From GCA-016699445 sp964555055 (GTDB lineage Bacteria > UBA10199 > JACPAL01 > GCA-016699445): 52,838 nucleotides of DNA. The stretch is from contig CAZKQW010000014.1 in NCBI GenBank assembly GCA_964555055.1, forward strand, positions 1-52,838. The letters are read 5' to 3'. Below, piece after piece: positions 1 to 8,370 of the stretch (position 1 is its first letter; the number at the start of each line of letters is the position of its first letter). The position numbers and the translations under genes are program-made. The notes beneath the pieces were generated by a model that was not told the DNA's origin, did not search any database, and saw only the letters and a program-made list of their open reading frames with translations.

Positions 1-59
1 GAAATCTTTCGCAGAATGCTTTTTTGAGTTCAGTTAGCGGTTAATAGAGGTGCCCAAAT

Positions 60-332
60 ATTACCGTCGATAAATTCGGAAGAGTGGTCATTCCAAAGGA
101 AATTCGGGATCGGATTGGAGCTCGCCCAGGCACTGAGTTCGAGATCGAGGAGCAGGATGATGTCATTCTTCTTAAACCTATCCAAAAAAAAGCCGTGCTT
201 GTCGAAAAAGACGGATGGCTCGTCGTTCAAAGCAGTCCTCAAAAAAATTTTAATGACCCGAAGGATGTCGATATCGGTGAACTCATTAAAGGAGATTATG
301 AGGAAAGAGCGAGAAGGCAGGGTGGTTGGTGA
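60..332 (+). CDS. vapB: AbrB/SpoVT-type antitoxin (VapB)
   Basis: DNA-binding antitoxin of a VapBC pair; it should bind and inhibit the downstream PIN toxin and repress the shared promoter. The SpoVT/AbrB swapped-hairpin signature FGRVVIPKEIRDRIG is at the N-terminus, followed by an acidic middle (FEIEEQDD) and a toxin-binding C-tail. The start is unusual. The GTG at 84 would remove half of the DNA-binding hairpin. In-frame upstream there is no ATG, GTG or TTG before the TAG at 45-47. An ATT at 60 has a good ribosome-binding match, AGAGGTG (46-52), 7 nt upstream, so an AUU start is my preferred reading. The alternative is one extra A near 56-58: without it, the GTG at 50 would open a standard MPNITVDKFGR antitoxin. 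The gene overlaps vapC by 7 nt. Family certain; start uncertain. Confidence 0.75.
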   Translation: MTVDKFGRVVIPKEIRDRIGARPGTEFEIEEQDDVILLKPIQKKAVLVEKDGWLVVQSSPQKNFNDPKDVDIGELIKGDYEERARRQGGW

Positions 333-766
333 TTTATTGCGATACGTCTTTTCTAGTGGCTGTCACGGTGGAGGATCATCATTTTCATCAAGAATCCCAT
401 GCGAGGTTCATGAAATATCTTCATGAATCTCGAGCTCTCTTCATATCCACCCATGGATTAGCAGAGTGTTACAATGCCCTTACGCGCTATCCCATAGAAG
501 GGGTTTTGCTTCCCTCCCAGGCCCAAGATCTCCTGAAGGAACGGTTCCCTCATAAGTTAAAAACGATAGAGTTGACTAAGAACGATTATGAAGGGGCTTT
601 TGAAAGAGTCGCGCGTAAAAATTTAAGGGGCGCCGTCGTCTACGACGCTCTCCATTACCAAGCGGCTATTAAAATAAAGGCGGAAAAATTAATCACATGG
701 AATGTAAAAGATTTTGAGCGACTTTCATCGGGTGAGTTTGAAATTTTGACGCCTTTACAGGTATGA
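326..766 (+). CDS. vapC: PIN-domain toxin (VapC), probable endoribonuclease
   Basis: A 146-residue PIN-domain protein of usual VapC size, expected to cut RNA with Mg2+ or Mn2+ and to be held inactive by the antitoxin encoded just upstream. The PIN acidic residues are visible: Asp in CDTSFL near residue 6, Glu in LAECYN near 47, Asp in VVYDALHY near 107, and an Asp in WNVKDF near 128. The start is TTG at 326, lying inside the antitoxin 3' end (7-nt overlap), which suggests translational coupling. Its last bases overlap the start of the next gene (ATGA at 763-766), but that metabolic gene is probably unrelated in function. Confidence 0.85.
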   Translation: MVIYCDTSFLVAVTVEDHHFHQESHARFMKYLHESRALFISTHGLAECYNALTRYPIEGVLLPSQAQDLLKERFPHKLKTIELTKNDYEGAFERVARKNLRGAVVYDALHYQAAIKIKAEKLITWNVKDFERLSSGEFEILTPLQV

Positions 767-1584
767 AGCCTCTCATCATTACAGCCGCCCTGGTCGGCGG
801 GGAATTGACCCGAAAACAAACGACTTACCTTCCTTTGACGCCCGATGAGATCGCGCGGGAAGCGGAGGCCTGCGTGGAAGCGGGAGCGTCCGTCATTCAC
901 CTCCATGCGCGCGACGCGAAAGGGCGGCCGACCAACGACCCGAAGGTCTTCAAGGTCATCGTCCAGCGCATCCGGAGACTCTGCGACCCCGCGCCTTTGA
1001 TCCAAGTCTCCACGGGAGGGACGGTCGGGGATTCCTTCGCGAGCCGCCTCAAGCCGCTCCAAGCGGGGCCCAATATGGCGTCCCTCAACGCCGGATCGGT
1101 GAATTTCGGGGACGGCGTTTTCGCCAACCCACGGCCTTTCATCGAAAAATTGGCGAAGGAAATCCTCAAAAGAAAGATCAAACCTGAGATCGAGAGCTAC
1201 GATCTGTCGCATCTCGAGACTGCTTGTGAGCTCGTTGAGCAAAGTCGGATCGCTAAGCCGGCCCATTTCCAATTCGTGATGGGTATGAAGGGCGGTTTGG
1301 CGGCGACCGAAGATAATTTAAAGCTTCTCGTAAGCCGATTGCCTCCCTCTTCGACGTGGACGGTGGCGGGTATAGGTCGCCACGAGTTTCCGATGGCCGA
1401 GCTAGCCATTAAGATGGGAGGCCATGTGCGCGTGGGACTCGAAGATAATATTTATTTGGAAAAAGGGATTTTGGCCAAGGGAAGTCGCGAATTGGTCCAG
1501 AAAGCGGTTGCTCTGGGAAAGCGGTATGGTAGGCCTCCGGCATCCATTGAAGAAACAAGGAGACTTTTGGCATGCCCGGTATAG
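763..1584 (+). CDS. beta-keto acid cleavage enzyme (BKACE/DUF849 family)
   Basis: A cytosolic zinc enzyme of the BKACE family (founder: 3-keto-5-aminohexanoate cleavage enzyme), which condenses a beta-keto acid with acetyl-CoA to give acetoacetate and a new CoA ester. The 273 residues have the family TIM-barrel pattern. Glu14 (VGGE), His46 and His48 (VIHLHAR) match the catalytic and Zn positions of the founder. A late glutamate lies in VGLEDNIYL, and the anion-binding loop STGGT lies near residue 85. The true substrate cannot be read from sequence; family members act on very different keto acids. The ATG overlaps vapC by 4 nt, and the 3' end overlaps the lipid kinase gene by 13 nt. Confidence 0.88.
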   Translation: MKPLIITAALVGGELTRKQTTYLPLTPDEIAREAEACVEAGASVIHLHARDAKGRPTNDPKVFKVIVQRIRRLCDPAPLIQVSTGGTVGDSFASRLKPLQAGPNMASLNAGSVNFGDGVFANPRPFIEKLAKEILKRKIKPEIESYDLSHLETACELVEQSRIAKPAHFQFVMGMKGGLAATEDNLKLLVSRLPPSSTWTVAGIGRHEFPMAELAIKMGGHVRVGLEDNIYLEKGILAKGSRELVQKAVALGKRYGRPPASIEETRRLLACPV

Positions 1585-2498
1585 GCGTCGTCCTCAACCC
1601 GCATTCGAAGCGCTATAAGAACGATCCCGAAAAATTGCATCGGATGGGTTTCATCGTCGGAGAAAAAGCGTCCCTAGCTTCCACGCAAAACCTCACCGAC
1701 ATCCGCCGCGTCGCGGAGGAGTTCAAGCGCAAGGAGATAGAGATCTTGGCGCTGAGCGGAGGGGATGGAACGAATCATCTGACGCTCACCCATTTCTTGG
1801 AAGTTTACGGAGCGCAACCCCTTCCAAAAATTGCGCTATTGCGAGGCGGCACCCTCAATACCGTCGCCTATTCCTGCGGCATCTTCGGGTCCCCCGAAAA
1901 GAACCTCTCGAACCTCATCTACAAATACCACGACGACGAACCTTTCGAGACCACCGAAGTCGATCTCATGCAGATCAACGATAAGTGCGGCTTCATCTGG
2001 GGGACGGGCGTCATTTCCAAGTTCATGGAAGCCTACTACGAAAAGGGGATTCCCTCGCCGCCGCAAGCCGCTTGGACGTTGGTAAAATCGGTCGGCTCGG
2101 CGGTGATGAACGGCCGCTTCGCCTCCCACATGTTCGAGCCCATGGAGGCGGAGGTGACCGTGGACGGTAAGAAATGGGAGATGAATTCTTATTCCGCGAT
2201 TTTCAGCGGTTCGATTCCTTATTTAGGGTTGGGCTTTAAGGTCTTTTACCTGGCTCGTAAGGTGAAGAAGTTCCACGCGATTGGATTTTGCGTCAAGCCT
2301 CGGACCGTCTTGCCTCATGTGCCATTGATGTTCTTGGGTAAGCCTTCGGGTTGTCCCAATCACGTCGAACAAGCCGCCACCGAAATGGTCGTCAAACTCG
2401 CGAAGCCCGCGAGCTATACCATCGACGGCGATATCTATTCTCCGGCCGATACTTTCGTCATCAAAACGGGCCCCCGTTTGACCATTATCGTGAAGTGA
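1572..2498 (+). CDS. diacylglycerol kinase-family lipid kinase
   Basis: A 308-residue protein of the DAGK_cat/YegS/LCB5 superfamily, which phosphorylates a lipid hydroxyl with ATP at the membrane surface. The nucleotide-binding GGDGT is at residues 63-67, preceded by the expected NPHS near the N-terminus and followed by GGTLN (about 92-96), the second conserved loop. The C-terminal half is the beta-sandwich typical of the family, ending near YTIDGDIY, the metal- and lipid-site DGE/DGD-like segment. Diacylglycerol, undecaprenol and sphingoid bases are all possible substrates. It overlaps the BKACE gene by 13 nt in another frame, which suggests coupling. Confidence 0.85.
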   Translation: MPGIGVVLNPHSKRYKNDPEKLHRMGFIVGEKASLASTQNLTDIRRVAEEFKRKEIEILALSGGDGTNHLTLTHFLEVYGAQPLPKIALLRGGTLNTVAYSCGIFGSPEKNLSNLIYKYHDDEPFETTEVDLMQINDKCGFIWGTGVISKFMEAYYEKGIPSPPQAAWTLVKSVGSAVMNGRFASHMFEPMEAEVTVDGKKWEMNSYSAIFSGSIPYLGLGFKVFYLARKVKKFHAIGFCVKPRTVLPHVPLMFLGKPSGCPNHVEQAATEMVVKLAKPASYTIDGDIYSPADTFVIKTGPRLTIIVK

Positions 2499-2562
2499 CC
2501 CCGTCTTTTTGGCACCCTCATTGCTCTTGATTTAAAAAAAGAGGCAAAAAAGAGGGATTTTC

Positions 2563-2913
2563 GTGAATATCCGTATCAAACTAATAACCGTTCTCATTAT
2601 GATAAGCTTGGGCTTCGCGGTGGGTTGCGATTCAGGCTCCGAAGCTCCTGCGGAAAATGAGCGTCCTGGCGGCCTAACACCTGGCATTATCCCGGGGCCG
2701 ACAGATCATCCTCACCAAGTGATCCAAGAGGAACCGGAGAGCGTAAACGTTTATCCCATCGAAGTGGATCCGGACCAAGACAACGTCTTGAACGTCGGCA
2801 TCGTCGGTCACCCCGAGATCCCCTTGGACAATTGCCCGATGACATTCAATCCGGACCAGCAGGACGAGGATCATGATGGGGTCGGGGATGTCTGCCAACC
2901 GACGGCTCGTTAG
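2563..2913 (+). CDS. small lipoprotein with thrombospondin type-3-like calcium motif
   Basis: A 116-residue predicted lipoprotein. It starts with GTG behind a purine-rich AAAAGAGGG. A short basic N-terminus and hydrophobic stretch (ITVLIMISLGFAVGC) end in a lipobox with Cys22. The mature part is acidic and proline-rich. It contains VDPDQDNVLNVG, then DNCPMTFNPDQQDEDHDGVGDVC, the DxDxDG plus paired-cysteine pattern of a thrombospondin type-3 calcium-binding repeat. It is likely anchored to the outer membrane and stabilised by calcium. No enzymatic domain is visible. It stands alone between the lipid kinase and anmK genes, with a 64-nt leader. Function unknown. Confidence 0.8.
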   Translation: MNIRIKLITVLIMISLGFAVGCDSGSEAPAENERPGGLTPGIIPGPTDHPHQVIQEEPESVNVYPIEVDPDQDNVLNVGIVGHPEIPLDNCPMTFNPDQQDEDHDGVGDVCQPTAR

Positions 2914-2961
2914 TCCTTCGCGAACAAAAGGTTTTCACCCGTTCGACTCTGTGATAAAGAG

Positions 2962-4125
2962 ATGAAGATGCCCTTGCTCATCGGTTTGATGTCCGGGACT
3001 TCCGTGGATGGCGTGGATGCGGCACTGATCCGGCTCTCGAAATCCCCTAAAAATCGTTATCGATTGAAGCTTCTCGACTGGTCAGTCACTCCTTATTCCC
3101 CGTCACTAAAAAAGAGAATCCTCCAAGTCGCGTCGAAGAACGGCGGAACGACCGAAGAGGTATGCCGTTTGAACATGGAGATAGGCGACGTTTTTTCAAA
3201 AGCGGCTTTGGGACTTCTTAAAAAGAAAAGGATCTCCGCAAAGCAAATCCTTGCGATCGGATCCCATGGGCAGACGGTGTGCCACTTGGGTCGGGAAGGG
3301 ACTTTGCAAATCGGGGAGGCAAGCGTCATTGCGGAACGCACGGGCATCACGACCGTCTCCGACTTTCGTCCGGCGGACATTGCGGCGGGCGGTCTAGGGG
3401 CTCCGTTAATTCCATATTTTCATGCGCTCCTTTTCCAAGACGCCCGCAAGACCCGAGCGGTCCATAATATCGGCGGCATCAGCAACCTTACGTTCCTGCC
3501 GAAAGGCTCCAACGCCAAGGGCGTTTTCGGCTTCGATACGGGTCCGGGGAATATGTTGATGGATGGAGCCATGGCGCATTTTACGAAGGGAAGACGTCAT
3601 TTCGACAGGCGGGGAAAGGTCGCCGCTCAGGGATTTGTTTCCCTCATCCTGTTGAAAGAGCTCATGAGCCACCCCTTCATTTCCCGTAAAGCACCGAAAG
3701 CGGCGGGCCGCGAAGAATTCGGACGTCATTTTTTGGAAAAGATCCTGCGCCGATCGCGAGCGCTGGGTTTGCGCTTTGAAGATGTTTTGGCGACGCTTAC
3801 GGCTTTTACCGCTCAATCCATCGCCGAGAATTACCGTCGATTCGTCTTCCCGAAGGAAGTGCCGGAAGAAATCATTTTCGGGGGAGGCGGCAACCATAAT
3901 GAAACCCTAATGAAAATGTTGGAAGCCGAACTTTTAGGGGTTAAGATCTCTTGTTTCGACTCTTATGGCATTCCAGCCGATGCCGCGGAGGCGGTCTGCT
4001 TTGCGGTTCTAGCCTATCAAACGCTTCAAGGCAGACCCGCGAATCTACCGGCGGTTACGGGTGCCAAAAAACAGGTGATCCTCGGCAAAATCACCGCACA
4101 AAAATCCATCAAAGGACAACTATGA
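2962..4125 (+). CDS. anmK: anhydro-N-acetylmuramic acid kinase
   Basis: Converts 1,6-anhydro-MurNAc, released in peptidoglycan turnover, to MurNAc-6-phosphate by ring opening and ATP-dependent phosphorylation in the cytosol. The 387 residues match the family length. The N-terminal phosphate loop GLMSGTSVDGVDAALI, the GSHGQTV, FDTGPGNMLMD and FGGGGNHN segments are AnmK hallmarks of the sugar-kinase/actin fold. An ATG at 2968 has better spacing from AAAGAG than the ATG at 2962, so the protein may be two residues shorter. Its stop overlaps the next gene (ATGA 4122-4125). amgK and murU lie about 3 kb away on the other strand and would continue the same salvage pathway. Confidence 0.95.
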   Translation: MKMPLLIGLMSGTSVDGVDAALIRLSKSPKNRYRLKLLDWSVTPYSPSLKKRILQVASKNGGTTEEVCRLNMEIGDVFSKAALGLLKKKRISAKQILAIGSHGQTVCHLGREGTLQIGEASVIAERTGITTVSDFRPADIAAGGLGAPLIPYFHALLFQDARKTRAVHNIGGISNLTFLPKGSNAKGVFGFDTGPGNMLMDGAMAHFTKGRRHFDRRGKVAAQGFVSLILLKELMSHPFISRKAPKAAGREEFGRHFLEKILRRSRALGLRFEDVLATLTAFTAQSIAENYRRFVFPKEVPEEIIFGGGGNHNETLMKMLEAELLGVKISCFDSYGIPADAAEAVCFAVLAYQTLQGRPANLPAVTGAKKQVILGKITAQKSIKGQL

Positions 4126-5078
4126 AAGAACATCTCAAAGAATACATCGAGAGTAGTAAAACTTCCGAAGTGCGCGGCTTGAGGATTTTACTGGAATATT
4201 TCTACGCCACCGAAATCTTCCATAAGATCACGTCCCAACAGCGCAAGGTCATTTCGGTTTTCGGCTCCGCCCGCACGAAGCCTGACTCGGAAGATTACAT
4301 CATGGCCGAAAAACTGGGCGCTTTATTATATAAGGACGGTTTCGCCGTAGTGACGGGCGCCAGCCGGGGGATCATGCAGGCTGCCAACGCCGGCGTCGCG
4401 AGCGCCATCGCCCAGGAATTGGTCAAGCAACGCAAAGCCAAGAATACCGACGAAGCTCGCCATCACCGCTTGTATAAAAGCCAACTGGAAAGTCACTCCG
4501 TGGGTTTGAGCATTTCCCTCCCCAAAGAGACCGATACGAATCCCTTCCTCGGCGTCAATGCCACGTTCCATTACTTCATGGTCAGGAAGTTCTTCTTTGG
4601 TTCCCTCTCGAGCGGTTTCATCGCTTGCGAAGGCGGTTGGGGGACGCGCGACGAGCTCTTCGAGGTTCTGACTCTCGTGCAGACGGGGAAAGCGCCTTTG
4701 ATGCCCATCGTTTATCTTTCGACGGATTATGATCATCTGGAGAGGGACTTGAAGCACACGATCGCGAAGAAATACATCTCCGAAGAGGATTTGTACTTAT
4801 TGGAATTAGTCAAGACGCCGGAACAGGCGGCTAAATGCATACGGAACTTTTATCTCAATATCGACCTGATCAAATACGAAAGGGACGAAAGCGTACGCAT
4901 TACGACAAAAAAGACATTGGGTCCGAGGCAGCGCTCTAAAGTCGAACGTAAACTTGGAGAAGATCGTAACTTGGGTTTTTCCTTGGAATGGGAAGGCAAG
5001 GACTTGATCCTTACCAATTACGCGCCATCATCCTATGGTTATTTAAGACAAGCGATCGACCTCATGAACTGGCCATAG
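4122..5078 (+). CDS. LOG-family protein (putative nucleotide 5'-monophosphate phosphoribohydrolase)
   Basis: A 318-residue Rossmann-fold LOG protein, a family long mis-named lysine decarboxylase; characterised members remove ribose-5-phosphate from cytokinin or purine nucleotides. Motifs seen: the SVFGSAR strand near residue 45, VTGASRGIMQAAN (about 78-89), and EGGWGTRDELFE (170-181), the counterpart of the catalytic PGGxGTxxE. The first residue of that motif is Glu instead of Pro. About 40 N-terminal and over 60 C-terminal residues extend beyond the short bacterial LOG proteins. Start chosen at ATG 4122, overlapping the anmK stop and preceded by AAAGGAC. The 3' end overlaps the convergent hydrolase gene by 17 nt. 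Substrate not known. Confidence 0.82.
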   Translation: MKEHLKEYIESSKTSEVRGLRILLEYFYATEIFHKITSQQRKVISVFGSARTKPDSEDYIMAEKLGALLYKDGFAVVTGASRGIMQAANAGVASAIAQELVKQRKAKNTDEARHHRLYKSQLESHSVGLSISLPKETDTNPFLGVNATFHYFMVRKFFFGSLSSGFIACEGGWGTRDELFEVLTLVQTGKAPLMPIVYLSTDYDHLERDLKHTIAKKYISEEDLYLLELVKTPEQAAKCIRNFYLNIDLIKYERDESVRITTKKTLGPRQRSKVERKLGEDRNLGFSLEWEGKDLILTNYAPSSYGYLRQAIDLMNWP

Positions 5079-6165
5079 CAGGCTGCGGACTCCTGCCCGA
5101 ACCAAAACCACCGCTGATCAAACTTTCGATGGTCCGAGCGGCCTCTTCATCGGGGAGATGAGGGCCACCAATTTGCGTGTGATCTAATGAACCCCCTTGG
5201 GGATCGCAGAATTTACCGGCAAATTTTTCCCCCTGACGAGGTCCGAAAACCCTGTCTTGTTTGGAAGAGACAACGAAAGCCTGTCGCGAGAGTTGAATAG
5301 GTGAAGGTCCTAAAATACGCCTGAGTTCGCTCGAGACTTTTAAAAAACGACTTCCGGGGCTGGTTAATCCCCGGGCCATACGGCTCATAATTTCCAGGGG
5401 ACTGAGTTTTTCCGGAGTAGGGCGTCGCGTGAATAACTCTTCGTGGTGTTCTATTTGAGCGCGGGTGGGTCGGTTGTAAAGATGCTGATAGTAAAGACGG
5501 CGGAATAAGAAACCAATGCCTCTGATGCCGAAGAGAGCTTTTAATCCAAAGTCGAGAAGGGGATGGTTTGAAAATCGCGCCACCCAGCAGAGTAAAGTAT
5601 GCAGATAGGCCTTGAGTTTCGGTTCAGGACAAAATTGTCCGGGGATACCTCCGAGGACGTCTGGAGACATGGGATTGTGAAAAACGAACAGTCCGCTCTT
5701 CGGTTGTTTCGTCAGTAAGCGATCGATGATGGGCCCCATACTACCCGCCATCGAATTAAGAATATAGGTGATATGTGAGATGTTGGGTGCGACGGCTCCA
5801 ACGATCGCCGCTTGAATCGCAGCGATGGTCAAGGGAGTGAATTCAAAGTCCCGGGGGAAAGCGCTACCAGCCCCAAGGAAGTTTACGCAAAGCGTAGGCG
5901 TCTGAGTCGATCGAAAGAAAGCTTCCATGCTGAAAGCATCGACGCCGAATCCATGACAAAGTAAAGTCAGAGAAGGCGCCGCGGTTAATTCCGAAAGCCC
6001 GCAATTTGCGACAACCTCCACCGTGCACTGACTTCCACTCTGGGTGGTTATGTCCGTTATAAATCTTGTAAGTCCCGATTCTTCAGGCCAACGGTCTTGG
6101 CAGGAAGCCTCAGGCGTCCAGGGACGCGGGTGAAGGGCGTGGGAAATGGATAAACCCATAGCCAC
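5062..6165 (-). CDS. alpha/beta-hydrolase fold protein
   Basis: A 367-residue protein with the outline of an alpha/beta hydrolase. An oxyanion-type HGFG is at residues 71-74. A nucleophile-elbow-like segment LNSMAGSMG sits near 136-144; either Ser138 or Ser142 could be the nucleophile, the latter giving AGSMG. A late acid lies in SSKQDRVFGP, and a histidine in SLDHTQIGGPHLP completes a possible triad. No signal peptide is seen. GTG at 6165 or ATG at 6159 can start it. It follows murU on the same strand after 64 nt, so it may be the last gene of that operon. No substrate can be assigned. Overlaps the convergent LOG gene by 17 nt. Confidence 0.6.
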   Translation of the reverse strand: MAMGLSISHALHPRPWTPEASCQDRWPEESGLTRFITDITTQSGSQCTVEVVANCGLSELTAAPSLTLLCHGFGVDAFSMEAFFRSTQTPTLCVNFLGAGSAFPRDFEFTPLTIAAIQAAIVGAVAPNISHITYILNSMAGSMGPIIDRLLTKQPKSGLFVFHNPMSPDVLGGIPGQFCPEPKLKAYLHTLLCWVARFSNHPLLDFGLKALFGIRGIGFLFRRLYYQHLYNRPTRAQIEHHEELFTRRPTPEKLSPLEIMSRMARGLTSPGSRFLKVSSELRRILGPSPIQLSRQAFVVSSKQDRVFGPRQGEKFAGKFCDPQGGSLDHTQIGGPHLPDEEAARTIESLISGGFGSGRSPQPAMASS

Positions 6166-6229
6166 TTTTCGACGCGTCGAGTAAAATGTTGTGGGGTATT
6201 TTTAGAAAAAAATTAATAATAATAGGTAT

Positions 6230-6949
6230 TTAGTTCATGAAAGTCAGTTGAGTCCGGTTAAGGTCTAGTTCCGCCTGTTGTAGGCTTACTAAAGTCCCTA
6301 AATCATTCCAATAGCCTGTATATTCAAACCCGAAAATAGGAAGCCCATCAGCCAGAGCGGGGCGGTAGGCTTGTTGGATGATGCAAGATTCTTGATGGGC
6401 GGGGAGATAGTCGGTGAGCCGTGGGGTTAGGATTTGAACGCCCGTGTAGCCTCTTTTTTTTGCGAAGGTAGCCGGAGTCTGCTGGATGCTGACAATGCGT
6501 TCGTCGGCACCCACAAAAAGAGGCGTATCCCGGCTCGCCGCCTCCAAAGGACGTAGGACCATCGTCGCTGCTGCTTGTCGCTTTTCGTGGAAATCCATTA
6601 CTTGGTTTAAATCCACGTCGATGAGAATGTCGCTATTGAGCACGAGAAGGCTTTCGCCGCGGAAAAAGGACTCGGCTTTTTTGATGCCGCCGCCCGTTCC
6701 TAAGAGTTCGGGTTCCCATGAATAGCGGATGTCGAGGCCCCACGCCCGGCCATCGCCCAGTGCCTTTTCGATTTGGTCGCCCAGATAGTGGAGATTGATG
6801 AGAACGTCGCGGAAGCCGTATTTTTTCAACAGAAGCAGGGAGTAATGGATCAAAGGCCGTCCGCCGACCGGGATCAACGCTTTCGGCGTCTTTTCCGTGA
6901 GCGGTCTCAGACGCGTCCCGAGGCCGGCCGCCAGGATCATGGCTTTCAT
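6230..6949 (-). CDS. murU: N-acetylmuramate alpha-1-phosphate uridylyltransferase (MurU-type nucleotidyltransferase)
   Basis: A 239-residue sugar-nucleotidyltransferase. The N-terminus MKAMILAAGLGTRLRPLT has the GxGTRLRPLT nucleotide-binding signature. TPKALIPVGGRPLI follows, and the metal-binding Asp is in LVLNSDILIDVD. A C-terminal YWNDLGT is usual for MurU-like enzymes. The likely reaction is MurNAc-1-phosphate plus UTP to UDP-MurNAc. The sugar specificity rests on context: its start overlaps the amgK stop by 4 nt (6946-6949), the arrangement known for AmgK-MurU, and anmK is close by. A longer open frame runs upstream, but only this ATG gives a proper nucleotidyltransferase N-terminus. Confidence 0.85.
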   Translation of the reverse strand: MKAMILAAGLGTRLRPLTEKTPKALIPVGGRPLIHYSLLLLKKYGFRDVLINLHYLGDQIEKALGDGRAWGLDIRYSWEPELLGTGGGIKKAESFFRGESLLVLNSDILIDVDLNQVMDFHEKRQAAATMVLRPLEAASRDTPLFVGADERIVSIQQTPATFAKKRGYTGVQILTPRLTDYLPAHQESCIIQQAYRPALADGLPIFGFEYTGYWNDLGTLVSLQQAELDLNRTQLTFMN

Positions 6950-7950
6950 GAGAACTCCGGCACGTATTTCTTGAGCACATCGAAAAAGTCCCGGTGCTCG
7001 GGGCGACGTCCGAAGGCGTCCTTTACGTAACGGAGGGAATTCGGGATATGGACGAGAAAAGAAGGGTTCTTTTTGACGCGGTCGATGTAGACGAAACGTC
7101 CCGCGTCCTTGAGTTTGCGTTGGATCGTCATCGCGTCGAAGTCGCGGAAGAACGCGTCGCTCTCGTCGTAATACCCGACCAAGGTCTGTAGGGCCGGTGC
7201 GTCCAAGGCGATGTAGGAGTCGCGCAGCAGGGCCACGAGGTCGTAGGGTCGGGGTCCCACCAAAGCGTCCTGGAAATCCAAGAGCTTCAAGCGCCCGTCC
7301 TGGACCATCAAGTTGCGGCTCTGGAAATCCCGATGGACGAAGACTTGAGGCAGAGAAATCAACCGCGACGTTATGGCATCGCCGAAGGCGCGGAGCGTCG
7401 CCAAGTCCTGAGGGTCGATTTTTAGCCCTAACCGCGCTTCGATCCCGTATTCGAAGAAATGGTCGAATTCCCAATTCAGGAGTTTCGCGTCGAAAGACCG
7501 CGAGAAGGCGATGCAATCGGCGCCGGCGCCCGGAGAGCATTGAGTTTGCAGGGTCTTTAAAAGGTCGATGGCTTTGCGGTACCAGGAAAGCGTCTCCTCG
7601 GGGGAAGAGGCCAAGATCCTTTTTTCAAAAGTCTCCGGACCGAAATCCTCCAAGATCATGAGGCCCGCCGCGGCGTCATAGGAGACGATCTCGGGCGCCG
7701 GGAGATCTTTGGAGCGGAGGAAACGGTCGATGTTCACGAAAGGAAGCTCCGAAGGCTTCACGGCCGCGTTCGTGATTTCCTCCGAGACGCTCGAAGGTCC
7801 CGCGGGGAGTTGCATGACGATGCGGCTCGGCTTTCCGGCGACTTCGAGCCGGTAATAGATGCGGTTGGAAGCATCTCCATGCAGTTTCGTGAGGATGATT
7901 GCCTCGGGTGCGAGATGGAGTTGCGCCGAAATGTGGGTGCGTAGGTCCAT
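6946..7950 (-). CDS. amgK: anomeric N-acetylmuramate/N-acetylglucosamine kinase (AmgK-type phosphotransferase)
   Basis: A 334-residue aminoglycoside-phosphotransferase-fold kinase, expected to phosphorylate MurNAc at C1 for peptidoglycan recycling. The Brenner motif HRDFQSRN is at residues 206-213 and the metal-binding LLDFQDA at about 223-229. The N-lobe carries the HGDASNRIYYRL glycine-loop equivalent (24-34). The length agrees with AmgK of Pseudomonas. The start ATG at 7950 lies 2 nt after the upstream lipoprotein stop, and the stop overlaps murU, so the three genes are co-translated. The MurNAc-6-phosphate phosphatase (MupP) that links AnmK to AmgK is not in the window. Confidence 0.85.
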   Translation of the reverse strand: MDLRTHISAQLHLAPEAIILTKLHGDASNRIYYRLEVAGKPSRIVMQLPAGPSSVSEEITNAAVKPSELPFVNIDRFLRSKDLPAPEIVSYDAAAGLMILEDFGPETFEKRILASSPEETLSWYRKAIDLLKTLQTQCSPGAGADCIAFSRSFDAKLLNWEFDHFFEYGIEARLGLKIDPQDLATLRAFGDAITSRLISLPQVFVHRDFQSRNLMVQDGRLKLLDFQDALVGPRPYDLVALLRDSYIALDAPALQTLVGYYDESDAFFRDFDAMTIQRKLKDAGRFVYIDRVKKNPSFLVHIPNSLRYVKDAFGRRPEHRDFFDVLKKYVPEFS

Positions 7951-7952
7951 AG

Positions 7953-8318
7953 TCAAGGGGTGATGGTGAGAGGGAGAGCATTGCTGAGGGCGTCCGCGAA
8001 TCCTTCGACCATCACGGATACGTTTTGGTCGCCGAGAGCGGCGTTGCTCGGGATCATGAAGGTGATGGATTCGCCTGAAGCCGTCACCGCGTAATCGGAA
8101 GCGATGGAGGCGTTCCCCCCCAAAAGAACGACGTTTTCCTGAGGGACTACGGAAAAGCCGGATCCCGAGAGGGTGACGAGGCTTCCGCGACTGACGGTAA
8201 GAGGTGTCGCGCTTAAGAGGACGGGCGCCGAACCGTCGGCGACCGTGGTCGTGCGGGCGCCTCCGCAAGCGGCGATCCAGGCCAAGCTAAGAACGATGAA
8301 AAGGTGAGCGACACGCAT
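7953..8318 (-). CDS. IPT/TIG-domain lipoprotein
   Basis: A 121-residue predicted lipoprotein. The signal sequence MRVAHLFIVLSLAWIAAC ends in a lipobox with Cys18. The mature part is a single IPT/TIG immunoglobulin-like domain (PVLLSATPLTVSRGSLVTLSG, then VVLLGG and SITFMIPSNAALG). Such domains usually mediate binding and not catalysis. It is the first gene of a tight cluster: the amgK ATG follows its stop after 2 nt. A surface-anchored or periplasmic role next to cell-wall recycling is an inference from position only; I know of no reported partner of AmgK of this kind. Confidence 0.75.
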   Translation of the reverse strand: MRVAHLFIVLSLAWIAACGGARTTTVADGSAPVLLSATPLTVSRGSLVTLSGSGFSVVPQENVVLLGGNASIASDYAVTASGESITFMIPSNAALGDQNVSVMVEGFADALSNALPLTITP

Positions 8319-8370
8319 AGAGGTGTCAAAATAAAGCCGATAGGGGGATCTGTCTATCCTTTTGCTAACA

